A stretch of 64,000 nt of DNA from Nocardioides sp. (lineage in GTDB: Bacteria > Actinomycetota > Actinomycetes > Propionibacteriales > Nocardioidaceae), in assembly GCF_030019515.1 (NCBI RefSeq), contig NZ_JASEEQ010000003.1:62001-126000 (forward strand), written 5' to 3'. Each line of letters starts with the position of its first letter. Within the stretch, counting starts at the first letter, position 1. Of this stretch, positions 31,461-39,703 are shown one piece after another. The notes under the pieces are model-generated. The model did not search any database. It was not told where the DNA came from and saw only the letters and a list, made by a program, of their open reading frames with translations. Both the position numbers and the translations under genes were made by a program.

Positions 31461-32795
31461 TCAGGGTGCCGACCGCTGCAGGTCCGTCGTCATCTGGTCG
31501 TCGACCTCGCGCAGGCCGGCCGCCAGGTCGTCGACCTGTCCCTGCTGCCACCGCTCGGTGAAGTCGCCCATCGTCCCGGTGTAGCCCTCGGCCCCGGCCC
31601 GCGTCGCCGGCGTGGTGGCCGAGTGCTCGTTCTGGAAGACGTCGATGAACGTCTGGAAGTTCGGGTCCGTCACCAGATCGGGAGACCCGAGCGACTCCTC
31701 CGTGGTCGGCACGTTGCGGAGGCTGTTCGACAGCTTCACGAGCGCGTCGGTGTCGGTGGTGAGGTACTTCAGCAGCGCCCAGGCCGCCTCGGGGTTCTCC
31801 GCGCCGCGCGGAATGCCCGCGATGGTGCCGGTCACGTAGCCGGCGCCGTACAGCTCCGGTCGGTCCTCCGGGCCCGGGAACGGTGCCGTCCCGTAGTCGA
31901 GGTCGGGAGCGTCGGCAGCGATGAAGGCGTTGCGCCACTCACCGTCCAGGTTCATCGCGATCTTCCCGGTCTGGAACGCGTTGTCCGCCGACCACTCCTG
32001 GCCGATCCCGGCCGTGAACTTGTTGAGGTTGTCCAGCCCGTACCAGTCGACGAGCTCCTTCTGCCACTCGAGCAGGTCCGCCCACGCCGGGTCATCGGCG
32101 ATCTGTGGATCGAGGTCGTCGTCGAGCCACTGCGCGCCCCACGCGGGCGCCATGACCTCCGGGGTGTTCTCGTAGAAGCCGAAGGTCGGCACGAAGCCCG
32201 CGACCTTGATGCTGCCGTCCGGGTTGCGGACCGTGAGCGCCTTGGCCATCTCCGTGAGCTCCTCGGCTGTCTTCGGCGGCCCGTCGAAGCCCGCGTCGGC
32301 GAGCATCTTCTTGTTGTAGTAGAGGCCGTACGCGTCCGCGAGCATGGGCATCGCGCAACGGGTGCCGTCGAACTCGGTGTAGTCGCTGACGAGGTCGGGG
32401 AAGATGTCAGCGCTCACGCCGTCGCGCTCCATCCACGGTTCGAGATCGATGAAGGCGCCGGTGCTGCAGAAGCTGCCGACGATGGCGGTCGAGTACGAGA
32501 TCCCCAGATCGGGGCCCTTCCCCGCCGCGATCGCCTGTCGGACCTTCTCGTCGTCCTGCTCGGACCGGACGTCGACGGTGATCTTCGGGTTCGCCTTCTC
32601 GAAGTCGTCGACGACGGCTTGGATCGCCTCTGCCTCCCGGCCGCTGAAGAAGTGCCACAGGGTGACGTTCCCCTCGGCAGTAGCGCCTTTCGCCTCGGGC
32701 GCGGGGCCTTCGCTACCCGTCTCCGCAGTGCAGCCCGCTGCCGCCAAGGAGAGCGCTGCCACTGCGACGAATGCGCGGAATGTGCGACTCGCCAT
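31461..32795 (-). CDS. extracellular solute-binding lipoprotein (family 1, CUT1)
   Basis: Lipoprotein of 444 residues. Signal sequence FRAFVAVAALSLAAAGC with lipobox AAGC at about residue 22, then a flexible linker. Core features are VTLWHFFSGREAEAIQAVVD at the start of domain 1 and a C-terminal pattern ALLKYLTTDTDALVKLSNSL. It heads the operon SBP-permease-permease-GH4-kinase-AKR, with a perfect 8-bp inverted repeat 20 bases upstream. The ligand is probably a disaccharide given the phospho-glycosidase downstream. Confidence 0.93.
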   Translation of the reverse strand: MASRTFRAFVAVAALSLAAAGCTAETGSEGPAPEAKGATAEGNVTLWHFFSGREAEAIQAVVDDFEKANPKITVDVRSEQDDEKVRQAIAAGKGPDLGISYSTAIVGSFCSTGAFIDLEPWMERDGVSADIFPDLVSDYTEFDGTRCAMPMLADAYGLYYNKKMLADAGFDGPPKTAEELTEMAKALTVRNPDGSIKVAGFVPTFGFYENTPEVMAPAWGAQWLDDDLDPQIADDPAWADLLEWQKELVDWYGLDNLNKFTAGIGQEWSADNAFQTGKIAMNLDGEWRNAFIAADAPDLDYGTAPFPGPEDRPELYGAGYVTGTIAGIPRGAENPEAAWALLKYLTTDTDALVKLSNSLRNVPTTEESLGSPDLVTDPNFQTFIDVFQNEHSATTPATRAGAEGYTGTMGDFTERWQQGQVDDLAAGLREVDDQMTTDLQRSAP

Positions 32796-32814
32796 CCCGG
32801 TTCTCCAATCCTCG

Positions 32815-32837
32815 ACCTTCCTAATCGACAGGAAGGT
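32815..32837. promoter_or_regulatory. operator palindrome before the second sugar operon
   Basis: accttcct (32815-32822) and aggaaggt (32830-32837) are perfect complements with a 7-base spacer, ending 20 bases before the binding-protein ATG. The TTCCTA half-site also occurs at 35354-35359, before the second ROK gene, so the ROK protein probably controls both. Confidence 0.65.
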
Positions 32838-32897
32838 TTCCAGTGAATGGCGAGAATCTAGTTCGCACCCGACGGGGTGTCAACGGATTGCGGGCCC

Positions 32898-34139
32898 TCA
32901 GTTCGTACGGCGGTCAGGCGGTCGTTCCCGGCCGGGCTGCCCGCGGGGAGGCACCGCTGCCGGCGGTGCTCCCCTCGAGGCCGGGGACCGCAGTGCAACG
33001 GGAAGGGCGCGCAGGAGGCCGAGGGCGCAGACCGCGGCCATGGAGAGGAAGAGGCTGGTGTACCCGCCCGCGGCCGCCAGCGCACCGCCGGCGATGCCGG
33101 CCAGTGGGCCGGCGATACCCCGGCCGAGCGTGGACAGGAGCGTGAGCGCCGACGCGAGCTGGTCGACCGGCACGCGCGCAGCCATCAGCCGGCTCTGCCC
33201 GACGAACCACAGCGTGAAGCTCACCGCCACCAGCGGCTGCACGGCGAACAGCACGCCGCGGCTCGGCAGCTGACTCAGGGTCAGTGCCGCCAGGCCCAGC
33301 GGCGGGAAGGCCAGCGTGCACAACCATCCGGGGCTCACTCGCCGAGCAACGCGGTCGATCAGGAGGAACGCGGGGAGCTCGAGCGCCGCCGAGAAGGCGA
33401 GCGGCCCCACAGCGGCCAGCGGTCCCGCGCCCAGGTCGTCGCGCGCCCAACCCGCGGTGAAGAACGTCAGGGTCGCGATGCACAACGTGAAGGGGAAGGT
33501 GATCGACAGGACGTACAGGACCTCCCCGACCGGCAGGAGCGCACGCTTCGGCCGTGCTCGGCCCTCGAGCTCGCGCCGGCGCACCGGTCGGCGCTGGGTC
33601 GGCGCGGTCAGGGCGGCCACGCCCGCGACCAGGAAGACCAGCGCCGCGCGACCGGTGATCGTCAGCAGCAGCCCACCGAGGAAGAGCCCGAGGATCCACC
33701 CGACCGAGCCGAGCGACCGGGTCGCGCCCAACCTCGCCGCCGTCCTCGCGTCGCGAAGGGTGTGCGAGGTGAGGAGCGCTTCGAGCGAGCCGCTCGCGCT
33801 GCCCAGCACCGCCACGCACGCGAGCGTGGTGGCCTCACCACCCGCCGTGAGCGAGAGGGTGAGCAGGCCCGCGGCGAGTGCCGTGACGAACAGGCTGAGC
33901 CGGGCCGCGCCGCCCGACATCGTGTCATCCGCCCACCCCCACACGGGTGCCGTGACGACGGCGCTGGCCGTCAGGAGGGCGGTCGCCCACCCGATCTCGC
34001 GCGGCGTCCAACCGACGTCGGTCAGGACGTAGGACAGGAACGGGCCCACGCAGGCGGCCGCGACGAAGGCGTGCAGGTACTGCCGTCGCAGCCGACGCTC
34101 CACGTGACGCGACGGGTCGACCGGGAGCGCTGCGGTCAT
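32898..34139 (-). CDS. MFS transporter (LacY-like/sugar efflux or uptake type)
   Basis: Twelve-helix carrier of 413 residues. The N-terminus RRQYLHAFVAAACVGPFLSY and a following VLTDVGWTPREIGWATALL loop resemble MFS_1-like/LacY-type sugar porters; motif A is degenerate (WGWADDTMSG). The C-terminus is a long basic tail. Its ATG overlaps the ROK regulator's stop (ATGA), so the two are one transcription unit next to the sugar operon. Transport direction and substrate are not known. Confidence 0.85.
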   Translation of the reverse strand: MTAALPVDPSRHVERRLRRQYLHAFVAAACVGPFLSYVLTDVGWTPREIGWATALLTASAVVTAPVWGWADDTMSGGAARLSLFVTALAAGLLTLSLTAGGEATTLACVAVLGSASGSLEALLTSHTLRDARTAARLGATRSLGSVGWILGLFLGGLLLTITGRAALVFLVAGVAALTAPTQRRPVRRRELEGRARPKRALLPVGEVLYVLSITFPFTLCIATLTFFTAGWARDDLGAGPLAAVGPLAFSAALELPAFLLIDRVARRVSPGWLCTLAFPPLGLAALTLSQLPSRGVLFAVQPLVAVSFTLWFVGQSRLMAARVPVDQLASALTLLSTLGRGIAGPLAGIAGGALAAAGGYTSLFLSMAAVCALGLLRALPVALRSPASRGAPPAAVPPRGQPGRERPPDRRTN

Positions 34140-35341
34140 CCGGCCGCGCTGGTGGCGGGCGCACTGGGGGTCCACGGGTCCGAGGCGGGGGCGCCGAAGA
34201 CCTCGGTCCGGGCGGCCGCCACCGCGGTGTCCACCGCCCCGGCGAGGACCGGGTCCCCGGGGACCGACGAGCCCAGCAGTCGGGTGCGGAACGGCGATAT
34301 CCGGTGGAGCTCGTGCTGCGTCAGCTCCACCAGGAGCTCACCACCCGCCTGACAGGTCGAGCCGGCCAGCACCACGAACGGCGGGTCCAGAACGGCGACG
34401 ATGGTCGCCAGGCCGGTGGCGAGCCGTTCGGCGAGCTCTTGGAGCAGCGCACGCTGCGGCCCACCGGCCGCCACCGCCTGGGCGACGACGCTCTCGGCCG
34501 TGCTGCCGGCGATCCCGTGCCGTCGGGCGAGCTGCAGCACCGCGCCACACCCGACCGAGTCCTGGAACGTCACCGCCCCGCCGCCCACGGGGATGTAGCC
34601 GATCTCGCCCGCGCCACCGGTGGCACCCTGATAGAGACGACCGCCCAGCTCGACGGCCAGGCCGAGGCCCTGGGCGACCCAGAGCAGGGCGAAGGTGTCC
34701 ACGTCGCGTGCGGCCCCACGGGTGCGCTCGCCCACCGCCGCGAGGTTCGCATCGTTCTCGATCGTGACGGGTGCACGGAGGACGCGGCGCAGCTCGGGGA
34801 CCACCGCCTCCTCCTGGATGCCCGGGACGTGGCCGGCGTAGTTGATCCGGTCGCGGGTGGGGTCGTAGGCACCGGTGACGCCGATGGCGACGTGGGCCAG
34901 CGACTTGAGCGGTACTCGGGCGCGCTTCACGGCAGCGCGGAGCGCATCGCGGACGGCCGGCACCGGGCTCTGGCCCTGGGTCAGGTCGGCCTCCACCACG
35001 GATTCGGCAAGCACCCGGCCGGTCAGGTCCGCGACGGCTGCGGCGACCCGGTCCTCCTCCACGTTGATGCCGCCGACGTTCGCCAGGCCGACGTTGATCG
35101 CGTACAGCTGGGCGCTCGGGCCACGAGCGCCGCTGGCGGTGCCACTCGGGACGACCAGGCCGTCCCGGGTCAGCCGGGACAGCATCTCCGCAGCTGTCGG
35201 CTTCGAGACCCCGGTCAGGTCGACGAGCTGCGATCGGGAGAGCGGCCCCCGCGCGAGCAGCAGCTCCAGAGCGGCCCTGTCGTTGATCGCCCGGAGGACA
35301 CTCGGGGTCCCCGTCACCCTGCCCGCCACGTCCGCCCCCAC
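34136..35341 (-). CDS. ROK family transcriptional regulator
   Basis: 401-residue repressor. The winged helix-turn-helix is around RSQLVDLTGVSKPTAAEMLS, then the ROK domain with VGGINVEEDRVAAAVADLTG, IENDANLAAVGERTRG and GGAGEIGYIPVGG. The zinc motif is incomplete (one Cys in SVGCGAVLQLARRHG). It starts with GTG, with a TCCTA-N6-TAGGA palindrome just upstream, an autoregulation site by position. It lies upstream of the MFS gene and the second sugar operon, all on the same strand. Confidence 0.9.
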   Translation of the reverse strand: MGADVAGRVTGTPSVLRAINDRAALELLLARGPLSRSQLVDLTGVSKPTAAEMLSRLTRDGLVVPSGTASGARGPSAQLYAINVGLANVGGINVEEDRVAAAVADLTGRVLAESVVEADLTQGQSPVPAVRDALRAAVKRARVPLKSLAHVAIGVTGAYDPTRDRINYAGHVPGIQEEAVVPELRRVLRAPVTIENDANLAAVGERTRGAARDVDTFALLWVAQGLGLAVELGGRLYQGATGGAGEIGYIPVGGGAVTFQDSVGCGAVLQLARRHGIAGSTAESVVAQAVAAGGPQRALLQELAERLATGLATIVAVLDPPFVVLAGSTCQAGGELLVELTQHELHRISPFRTRLLGSSVPGDPVLAGAVDTAVAAARTEVFGAPASDPWTPSAPATSAAG

Positions 35342-35354
35342 TGTCAGGTTTGTT

Positions 35355-35370
35355 TCCTATTAGGCTAGGA
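35355..35370. promoter_or_regulatory. palindrome before the second ROK gene
   Basis: tccta (35355-35359), six bases, tagga (35366-35370), 14 bases before the GTG. The left half TTCCTA is shared with the operator at 32815-32837. Confidence 0.55.
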
Positions 35371-35414
35371 GTTCCACCGGGCGTCGTCAACGATCCCGGC
35401 CGTGATCCGGCGGA

Positions 35415-36218
35415 TCAGGGAGCGAGCGCTCGCAGGGCCAGGGCGACGCCGTGATCATCGTTGCTGCGCGTGACCAGCGTCGCCGCGCGAAGGACCTCCG
35501 GCCGCGCGTTGGCCGGAGCGATGCTCGTGCCCACGCATGCGAACATGCCGAGGTCGTTGGGGCCGTCGCCGATGGCCACCACGTCGCGGAGTCGGATGTC
35601 GCGGCGCGCACAGTACCGCGTCAGACCAGCTGCCTTGTCGACTCCGGAACGGGTGATCTCCAGGAAGTTCGGGTTCGAGACCTGGACCGTCACGCCGGCC
35701 GGAAGGAGGTCAGCGAGGTCACGGAGTCGGCCGACTTCGTCGGGCTCGCTGATCACCATCAGCTTCTCCGGACCGACCTGCTCCGCGAGGAGCACCCGTA
35801 CCTCAGGCACCACCCCGATCTCCCGGATCTCCGCCTCGATCGTCGCGTCCACATGACTCACGTACCAGTGCTCGCCGGTGAACCAGCTGACGCTGAATCC
35901 GGCAGCGACCGCCACCTCCACGATCAGGTGCGCTCGGCCGACGGGGCAGGGTCGCTGATCCTCGACCAGGAGTCGACCCGTAGGCGTCCAGCTGCCGGTG
36001 AGCGCCCCCTGGGCCGAGATGAAGACGTCATCTGAGCCCATGCCGAGGCGGCTCGCCACCGGCAGCAGCGCGGCCGCACCCCTGGACGTCACCAGGACGA
36101 CCTGGACACCACGCGAACGGACGTGCTGGATCGCCGCGACGGTCTCGTCGGCCACCGCACCATCGCTGCGGAGCAGCGTCCCGTCCACATCGAGCGCGAA
36201 CAGCCGGGGCTTCGCCAC
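35415..36218 (-). CDS. HAD-superfamily phosphatase (Cof-type, IIB)
   Basis: Cytoplasmic phosphatase of about 267 residues. Motif I is LFALDVDGTLLRSDG, motif II VVLVTSRGAA, the motif III Lys is in VDKAAGLTRYC and motif IV is VVAIGDGPNDLGMFACVG. The alpha/beta cap lies between motifs II and III, typical of Cof/YbiV phosphatases for sugar phosphates. I chose GTG at 36218 (VAKPRLFALDVDG); AAGGAGGG lies further upstream than ideal, so the start is uncertain. It stands next to the sugar genes, and could be a sugar-phosphate detoxifier. Confidence 0.88.
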   Translation of the reverse strand: MAKPRLFALDVDGTLLRSDGAVADETVAAIQHVRSRGVQVVLVTSRGAAALLPVASRLGMGSDDVFISAQGALTGSWTPTGRLLVEDQRPCPVGRAHLIVEVAVAAGFSVSWFTGEHWYVSHVDATIEAEIREIGVVPEVRVLLAEQVGPEKLMVISEPDEVGRLRDLADLLPAGVTVQVSNPNFLEITRSGVDKAAGLTRYCARRDIRLRDVVAIGDGPNDLGMFACVGTSIAPANARPEVLRAATLVTRSNDDHGVALALRALAP

Positions 36219-36474
36219 CCCGGCCGCCCACCCTCCTTCGCCCGGGTCCCGGCGTTCTCCGGCACTGACAGCGCCGTCTTCGGGCCACGGGCCAGGGCCG
36301 TTGGATCTCACCTGGATGCTCCTACCTCGACCCACATCCGGGCGGGCGTCCGGCCTCCCGATCGGGCGAGTCGATGCTACCGGCGCAGCGCCGGACGTCG
36401 GGGTCGCGGCGGCGATGACCCAGTGCGCAGCCACCGGGACCCGGGCCAGGGACGCGGCGTCCGCCAGCGCGGAG

Positions 36475-36505
36475 TTGGACTAACTGAGACATATATGTCT
36501 AGTAT
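36475..36505 (+). promoter_or_regulatory. promoter with perfect 14-bp palindrome in the spacer
   Basis: TTGGAC (36475-36480) and TAGTAT (36500-36505) are separated by 19 bases. The spacer contains agacatatatgtct (36487-36500), a perfect palindrome that would block the polymerase if bound by a TetR/PadR-like dimer. The DUF2993 ATG begins about 8 bases past TAGTAT, so the transcript is probably leaderless. Confidence 0.6.
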
Positions 36506-36513
36506 CGCCACCA

Positions 36514-37167
36514 ATGAGACGACGCCTCGCCGCGGCCGCGGCCGCAACCCTGGCCGTCGCGGCCCTCGCCTCCCAGCTGGTCATCCCGTCGGTGGCCGAG
36601 GACCGACTCCGGGACCGGCTCGCCACCGTCGGCGCGGTATCGAACGTGGACGTCTCGGCGACGCCGGCCGTGAAGATGCTGTTCGGATCGGTCGACCGGG
36701 CCGCGGTGGAGATGTACGACGTGAGCCTCGACGGCGCCGCGGACCTGGACCCGGAGATGATCGCGAGGCTCGACGGCGTCCAGGAGGTCGACGCGCGGAT
36801 CGACCGGCTGCGCGCCGGTCCGATCGATGTCGACGAGGTGCGCCTGATCAAGGACGGCGACAGCCTCGAGGCCTCGGGTGACCTGGACCTCAACGCACTC
36901 AAGGGACTCATCCCGGGCGTGAAGGTGAGCGTGAAGGGCGGCAGCATCCTGCTGGACCTGTCGGAGAGCGGCCTGCCCCTCCCCTTCCCGGTGCAGCTGG
37001 AGATCGTCGCCGAGGACGGCGCGGTGGTCGCCCGCCCGCTGGGTGCCGCCGCCGCGATGCTGCCCGCGCAGCCGCTGCTCGAGCGGCCGGAGCTGTCCGT
37101 GCAGGACCTGCGGGCCGAGGTCGAGGACGGACGGCTCACCGTGGCCGCCGACGCGCGGCTGACCTGA
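36514..37167 (+). CDS. DUF2993 (LmeA-like) phospholipid-binding domain protein
   Basis: Secreted or membrane-attached protein of 217 residues. An N-terminal signal/anchor (AAAAAATLAVAALASQLVIP) is followed by the DUF2993 fold: AEDRLRDRLA, VSATPAVKMLFGSVDRAAVE and VKVSVKGGSILLDL. The best-known member is mycobacterial LmeA, which helps lipomannan elongation. The function here is inferred. It probably starts leaderless behind an operator-bearing promoter. Confidence 0.82.
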   Translation: MRRRLAAAAAATLAVAALASQLVIPSVAEDRLRDRLATVGAVSNVDVSATPAVKMLFGSVDRAAVEMYDVSLDGAADLDPEMIARLDGVQEVDARIDRLRAGPIDVDEVRLIKDGDSLEASGDLDLNALKGLIPGVKVSVKGGSILLDLSESGLPLPFPVQLEIVAEDGAVVARPLGAAAAMLPAQPLLERPELSVQDLRAEVEDGRLTVAADARLT

Positions 37168-37201
37168 GGTCCGGAGCCCCGGCCGTGCGATACTCGCCGG
37201 C

Positions 37202-37681
37202 GTGGAGCAGGCGGACCGCCCGGCGCCGACGTCGGCCGAGGAGCTGGTGGCCTTCGAGGTGGCGACCCGGGACCTGGTCGGCGTCGCCCTGCGCAGCGTC
37301 GAGCGACTCGAGGTGTCGCTGTCCCAGTACCGGCTGCTGCTCGTGCTGCACGGGCGAGGTCGCTCGACCTCGACGCAGTGCGCCCAGGCCCTGGGGGTAG
37401 CGGGCTCCTCCGTCACCCGGCTGGCCGACCGGCTCGACGCCTCCGGGCACCTCGTGCGCGGCACGGACCCGGACAACCGCAGCGTGGTCACCCTCGAGCT
37501 GACCGAGGCCGGGCGCCGGGTGGTCCGGAAGGTGACGAACCGCCGGCGCAAGGAGCTGAGCAAGGTCCTCGACCGCCTCGACCCGGCCGAGCGCGCCGCC
37601 TGCGCGAGTGCGCTGGAGACGCTGCACGATCTCCTGGGCGACGTCCGACCCGGCGAGCCCACCGACCGGCTTCCCCTGTAG
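37202..37681 (+). CDS. MarR family transcriptional regulator
   Basis: Winged-helix dimeric regulator of 159 residues. LSQYRLLLVLHGRGRSTSTQ gives helices 2-3, the recognition helix region is ALGVAGSSVTRLADRLDA, and the wing is LVRGTDPDNRSVVTLELT. Helices at the ends form the dimer. It starts with GTG 34 bases after the DUF2993 gene. Tandem CTTGC-N5-GCAAG palindromes 50 bases past its stop may be its targets or those of the next gene's Fur. The ligand is unknown. Confidence 0.9.
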   Translation: MEQADRPAPTSAEELVAFEVATRDLVGVALRSVERLEVSLSQYRLLLVLHGRGRSTSTQCAQALGVAGSSVTRLADRLDASGHLVRGTDPDNRSVVTLELTEAGRRVVRKVTNRRRKELSKVLDRLDPAERAACASALETLHDLLGDVRPGEPTDRLPL

Positions 37682-37732
37682 CGGATCCCGCCAGCGATCG
37701 CCGGAGGACCGGATCGCTCCGACGCACTCACA

Positions 37733-37763
37733 CTTGCTGGATGCAAGCCTTGCGTTATGCAAG
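37733..37763. repeat. two tandem CTTGC-N5-GCAAG palindromes
   Basis: cttgctggatgcaag (37733-37747) and cttgcgttatgcaag (37749-37763) repeat with a 16-base period just upstream of the FurA-type box and the Fur gene. Two half-twist-separated identical palindromes suggest cooperative binding of a regulator. Confidence 0.6.
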
Positions 37764-37781
37764 TCTCTGGCGCAGGATGGA

Positions 37782-37801
37782 CTTGATCCGTTCCAGACCA
37801 G
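37782..37801 (+). promoter_or_regulatory. FurA-type box before the second Fur gene
   Basis: cttgatccgttccagaccag. It shares CTTGA..C.TTCCA.A..AG with the box before furA (20110-20129) and has the same short distance (about 12 bases) to the start codon, so it is probably an autoregulatory promoter/operator. Confidence 0.6.
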
Positions 37802-37813
37802 GGGGTGCAGCGC

Positions 37814-38251
37814 ATGGCATGCGTCGAGGAGGACCTTCGGGCCGCCGGCCTGCGCGTGACCCGCCCGCGGCTCGCCGTCCTCGCCGAGGTGTCCGCGCAC
37901 CCACACGCGGACGTCGACACGATCGCCACTGCGGCCCGGGCCCGGTTGGGGTCCGTGTCGACGCAAGCGGTCTACGACGTCGTGCACGCGCTCACCGACG
38001 CCGGCCTGCTGCGGCGCTTCCAGCCCGCGGGGTCACCGGCCCGGTTCGAGCTCGCGACCGGCGACAACCACCACCATCTCGTCTGTCGGGCGTGCCAGCG
38101 GATCGTCGACGTCGCCTGCGCGACGGGCGCGGCGCCGTGCCTCCAGGCCAGCGACGACGCGGGCTACCTGCTCGACGAGGCCGAGGTCACCTACTGGGGC
38201 CTGTGCACGACCTGCCGGGCGTCCGAGCCCGAGCCGTCCCGGACCACCTAA
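37814..38251 (+). CDS. Fur-family repressor, FurA-like paralogue
   Basis: 145 residues, clearly related to the katG-linked FurA in this window. Winged helix: LRVTRPRLAVLAEVSAHPHA and STQAVYDVVHALTDAGLLRR. Metal domain: HHHLVCRACQRIVDVAC with CxxC, and C-terminal TYWGLCTTC. I chose the ATG at 37814 with GGGGG eight bases before; a GTG three codons earlier (37805) is possible. It is followed 35 bases later by the nitrobindin-like gene, probably its main target. Fur proteins of this type in Streptomyces control catalase or other redox genes. Confidence 0.92.
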   Translation: MACVEEDLRAAGLRVTRPRLAVLAEVSAHPHADVDTIATAARARLGSVSTQAVYDVVHALTDAGLLRRFQPAGSPARFELATGDNHHHLVCRACQRIVDVACATGAAPCLQASDDAGYLLDEAEVTYWGLCTTCRASEPEPSRTT

Positions 38252-38286
38252 CCCGCCACACATCGAGTCGAGAAGAGAAGAGAACC

Positions 38287-38940
38287 ATGACCACCACGGC
38301 AAACGCCCCCGTCATCGAGGCCTCCGCCACCGCCCCCCGCGCCCAGACCCAGGGCCCGCAGAAGCTCGGTCCGCTCACCCCGCTGGTCGGTGAGTGGGAG
38401 GGCGACCTGGGGATCGACCTGTCGTACCACAACCACGACGACGAGACGAGCCACACCTCCTACTTCGAGAAGGCCGAGTTCAAGCCGATCCCGCTGCAGG
38501 AGAACGGCCGACAGACGCTCTGGGGCCTGAGCTACACGATGACCGCGTGGCGTCACGGCGAGGAGGCGATGGACCCGTTCCACGACGAGGTCGGGTTCCT
38601 GCTGTGGGACAAGATCAACGGGCAGGTGATCCGCAACGTGGTGTTCGGCCGCGGCATCGCGATCCTCGCGGGCAGCGACGCCGGTCCCCGCGACCGGGTG
38701 CTGCACTTCGACGCCAAGCCGGGCGACCCGTCGTACGGCATCCTGCAGAACCGCTACCTGATGGAGCGCGCGGAGATCCGGGACTTCACCAGCAGCTTCA
38801 CGTTCAACGACGACGGCACCTTCAGCTACACCTCAGACCTGCTGCTCCGGCTCGCCGCGACCGGCACGGAGATGCACCACACCGACCAGAACACCCTGCA
38901 CCGGGTCAAGCGCTACCACCCGAGCGTCGAGCTCGGCTGA
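38287..38940 (+). CDS. nitrobindin/THAP4-like haem-binding beta-barrel domain protein
   Basis: 217-residue protein with the lipocalin-like ten-stranded barrel of the nitrobindin family (DUF1794): the N-terminal GxWxGxG-like motif is LVGEWEGDLG, and the C-terminal HHTDQNTLHRVKRYHPS carries His residues near the usual proximal haem site. Family members bind ferric haem and isomerise peroxynitrite to nitrate. The protein is longer than the typical 160-170 residues because of an insertion around KAEFKPIPLQENGRQTLWGL. AAGAGAAGAG precedes the ATG. Its place behind a peroxide-type Fur regulator fits a redox role. Confidence 0.72.
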   Translation: MTTTANAPVIEASATAPRAQTQGPQKLGPLTPLVGEWEGDLGIDLSYHNHDDETSHTSYFEKAEFKPIPLQENGRQTLWGLSYTMTAWRHGEEAMDPFHDEVGFLLWDKINGQVIRNVVFGRGIAILAGSDAGPRDRVLHFDAKPGDPSYGILQNRYLMERAEIRDFTSSFTFNDDGTFSYTSDLLLRLAATGTEMHHTDQNTLHRVKRYHPSVELG

Positions 38941-39193
38941 GCAGCGCGGCGCATTTGCGGCGACCGGCGAGCAGGTCGCCGTGGTCCGTAGCCGGCCGTG
39001 GCCACGGTGCCGGGCGGAAGCAGCGCTGATGATCCTCGCGACGGCGCCAGCGGGAGCGGGATCCTTCAACCGCTCTCGCAAGCCGGGGACCTGTCGCGAC
39101 CCGAGGTCCTCGCAGCCGCGCTCACGTACGGGAGCGCCGCCGACTTCGTCGGCTAGGGGACCGTCTCGTCGCCCGGGTGGGTACGGTCAGGGC

Positions 39194-39703
39194 ATGGACG
39201 ACGGGCCACGGTGGGTCTACGCCGACAAGCAGCTGCCCGCGATCCACGGCGCGATGGCGAACGTGTCCACGGAGATCAGGGCCCGAGCCGCCGACCTGGG
39301 CATCGACCGGGCGGTGCTCGAGCTGGTCAACCTGCGGTGCTCGCAGATCAACGGCTGCGCGTTCTGCCTACACCTGCACACCCACCTCGCCCTCCGTGCC
39401 GGCGAGTCGCCGCAGCGGATCGCCGTACTGCCCGCCTGGCGCGACTCGGGGATGTTCACCAGGGTCGAGGAGGCTGCCCTCGCCATCGCCGAGGCGGTCA
39501 CCCGGGTCGCCGACGGGCACCTGTCCGACGACGACTACGACCTGCTGCGCGAGGACCTCACCGACGACCAGCTCGCGCTGCTCGTCTACTCCGCCTCGAT
39601 GATCAACGCGTTCAACCGGGTCTCGATCCTCAGCCACCACCCGGCCACCCACCGGGAGTCGTTCGGCGCGCCACCCATCAGGAGGGACACCCATGACCAG
39701 TAA
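39194..39703 (+). CDS. AhpD-like carboxymuconolactone decarboxylase family protein
   Basis: All-helical peroxidase-like protein of 169 residues. The redox motif NGCAFCLHLHTHLALRAGES has CxxC followed by His, as in AhpD-type alkylhydroperoxidases. NLRCSQINGCAFC and MINAFNRVSILSHHP match the Pfam CMD family. The ATG at 39194 gives MDDGPRWVYADKQLPAIHGA. It overlaps the [4Fe-4S] protein gene by 11 bases. Function is most likely hydroperoxide reduction; a physiological reductant is not identified. Confidence 0.9.
   Translation: MDDGPRWVYADKQLPAIHGAMANVSTEIRARAADLGIDRAVLELVNLRCSQINGCAFCLHLHTHLALRAGESPQRIAVLPAWRDSGMFTRVEEAALAIAEAVTRVADGHLSDDDYDLLREDLTDDQLALLVYSASMINAFNRVSILSHHPATHRESFGAPPIRRDTHDQ

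Noticed and set aside
38959..38980. 7-bp inverted repeat after the nitrobindin-like gene as a terminator
   Set aside because: Short arms with an 8-base loop; possible, but too weak to list as a feature.
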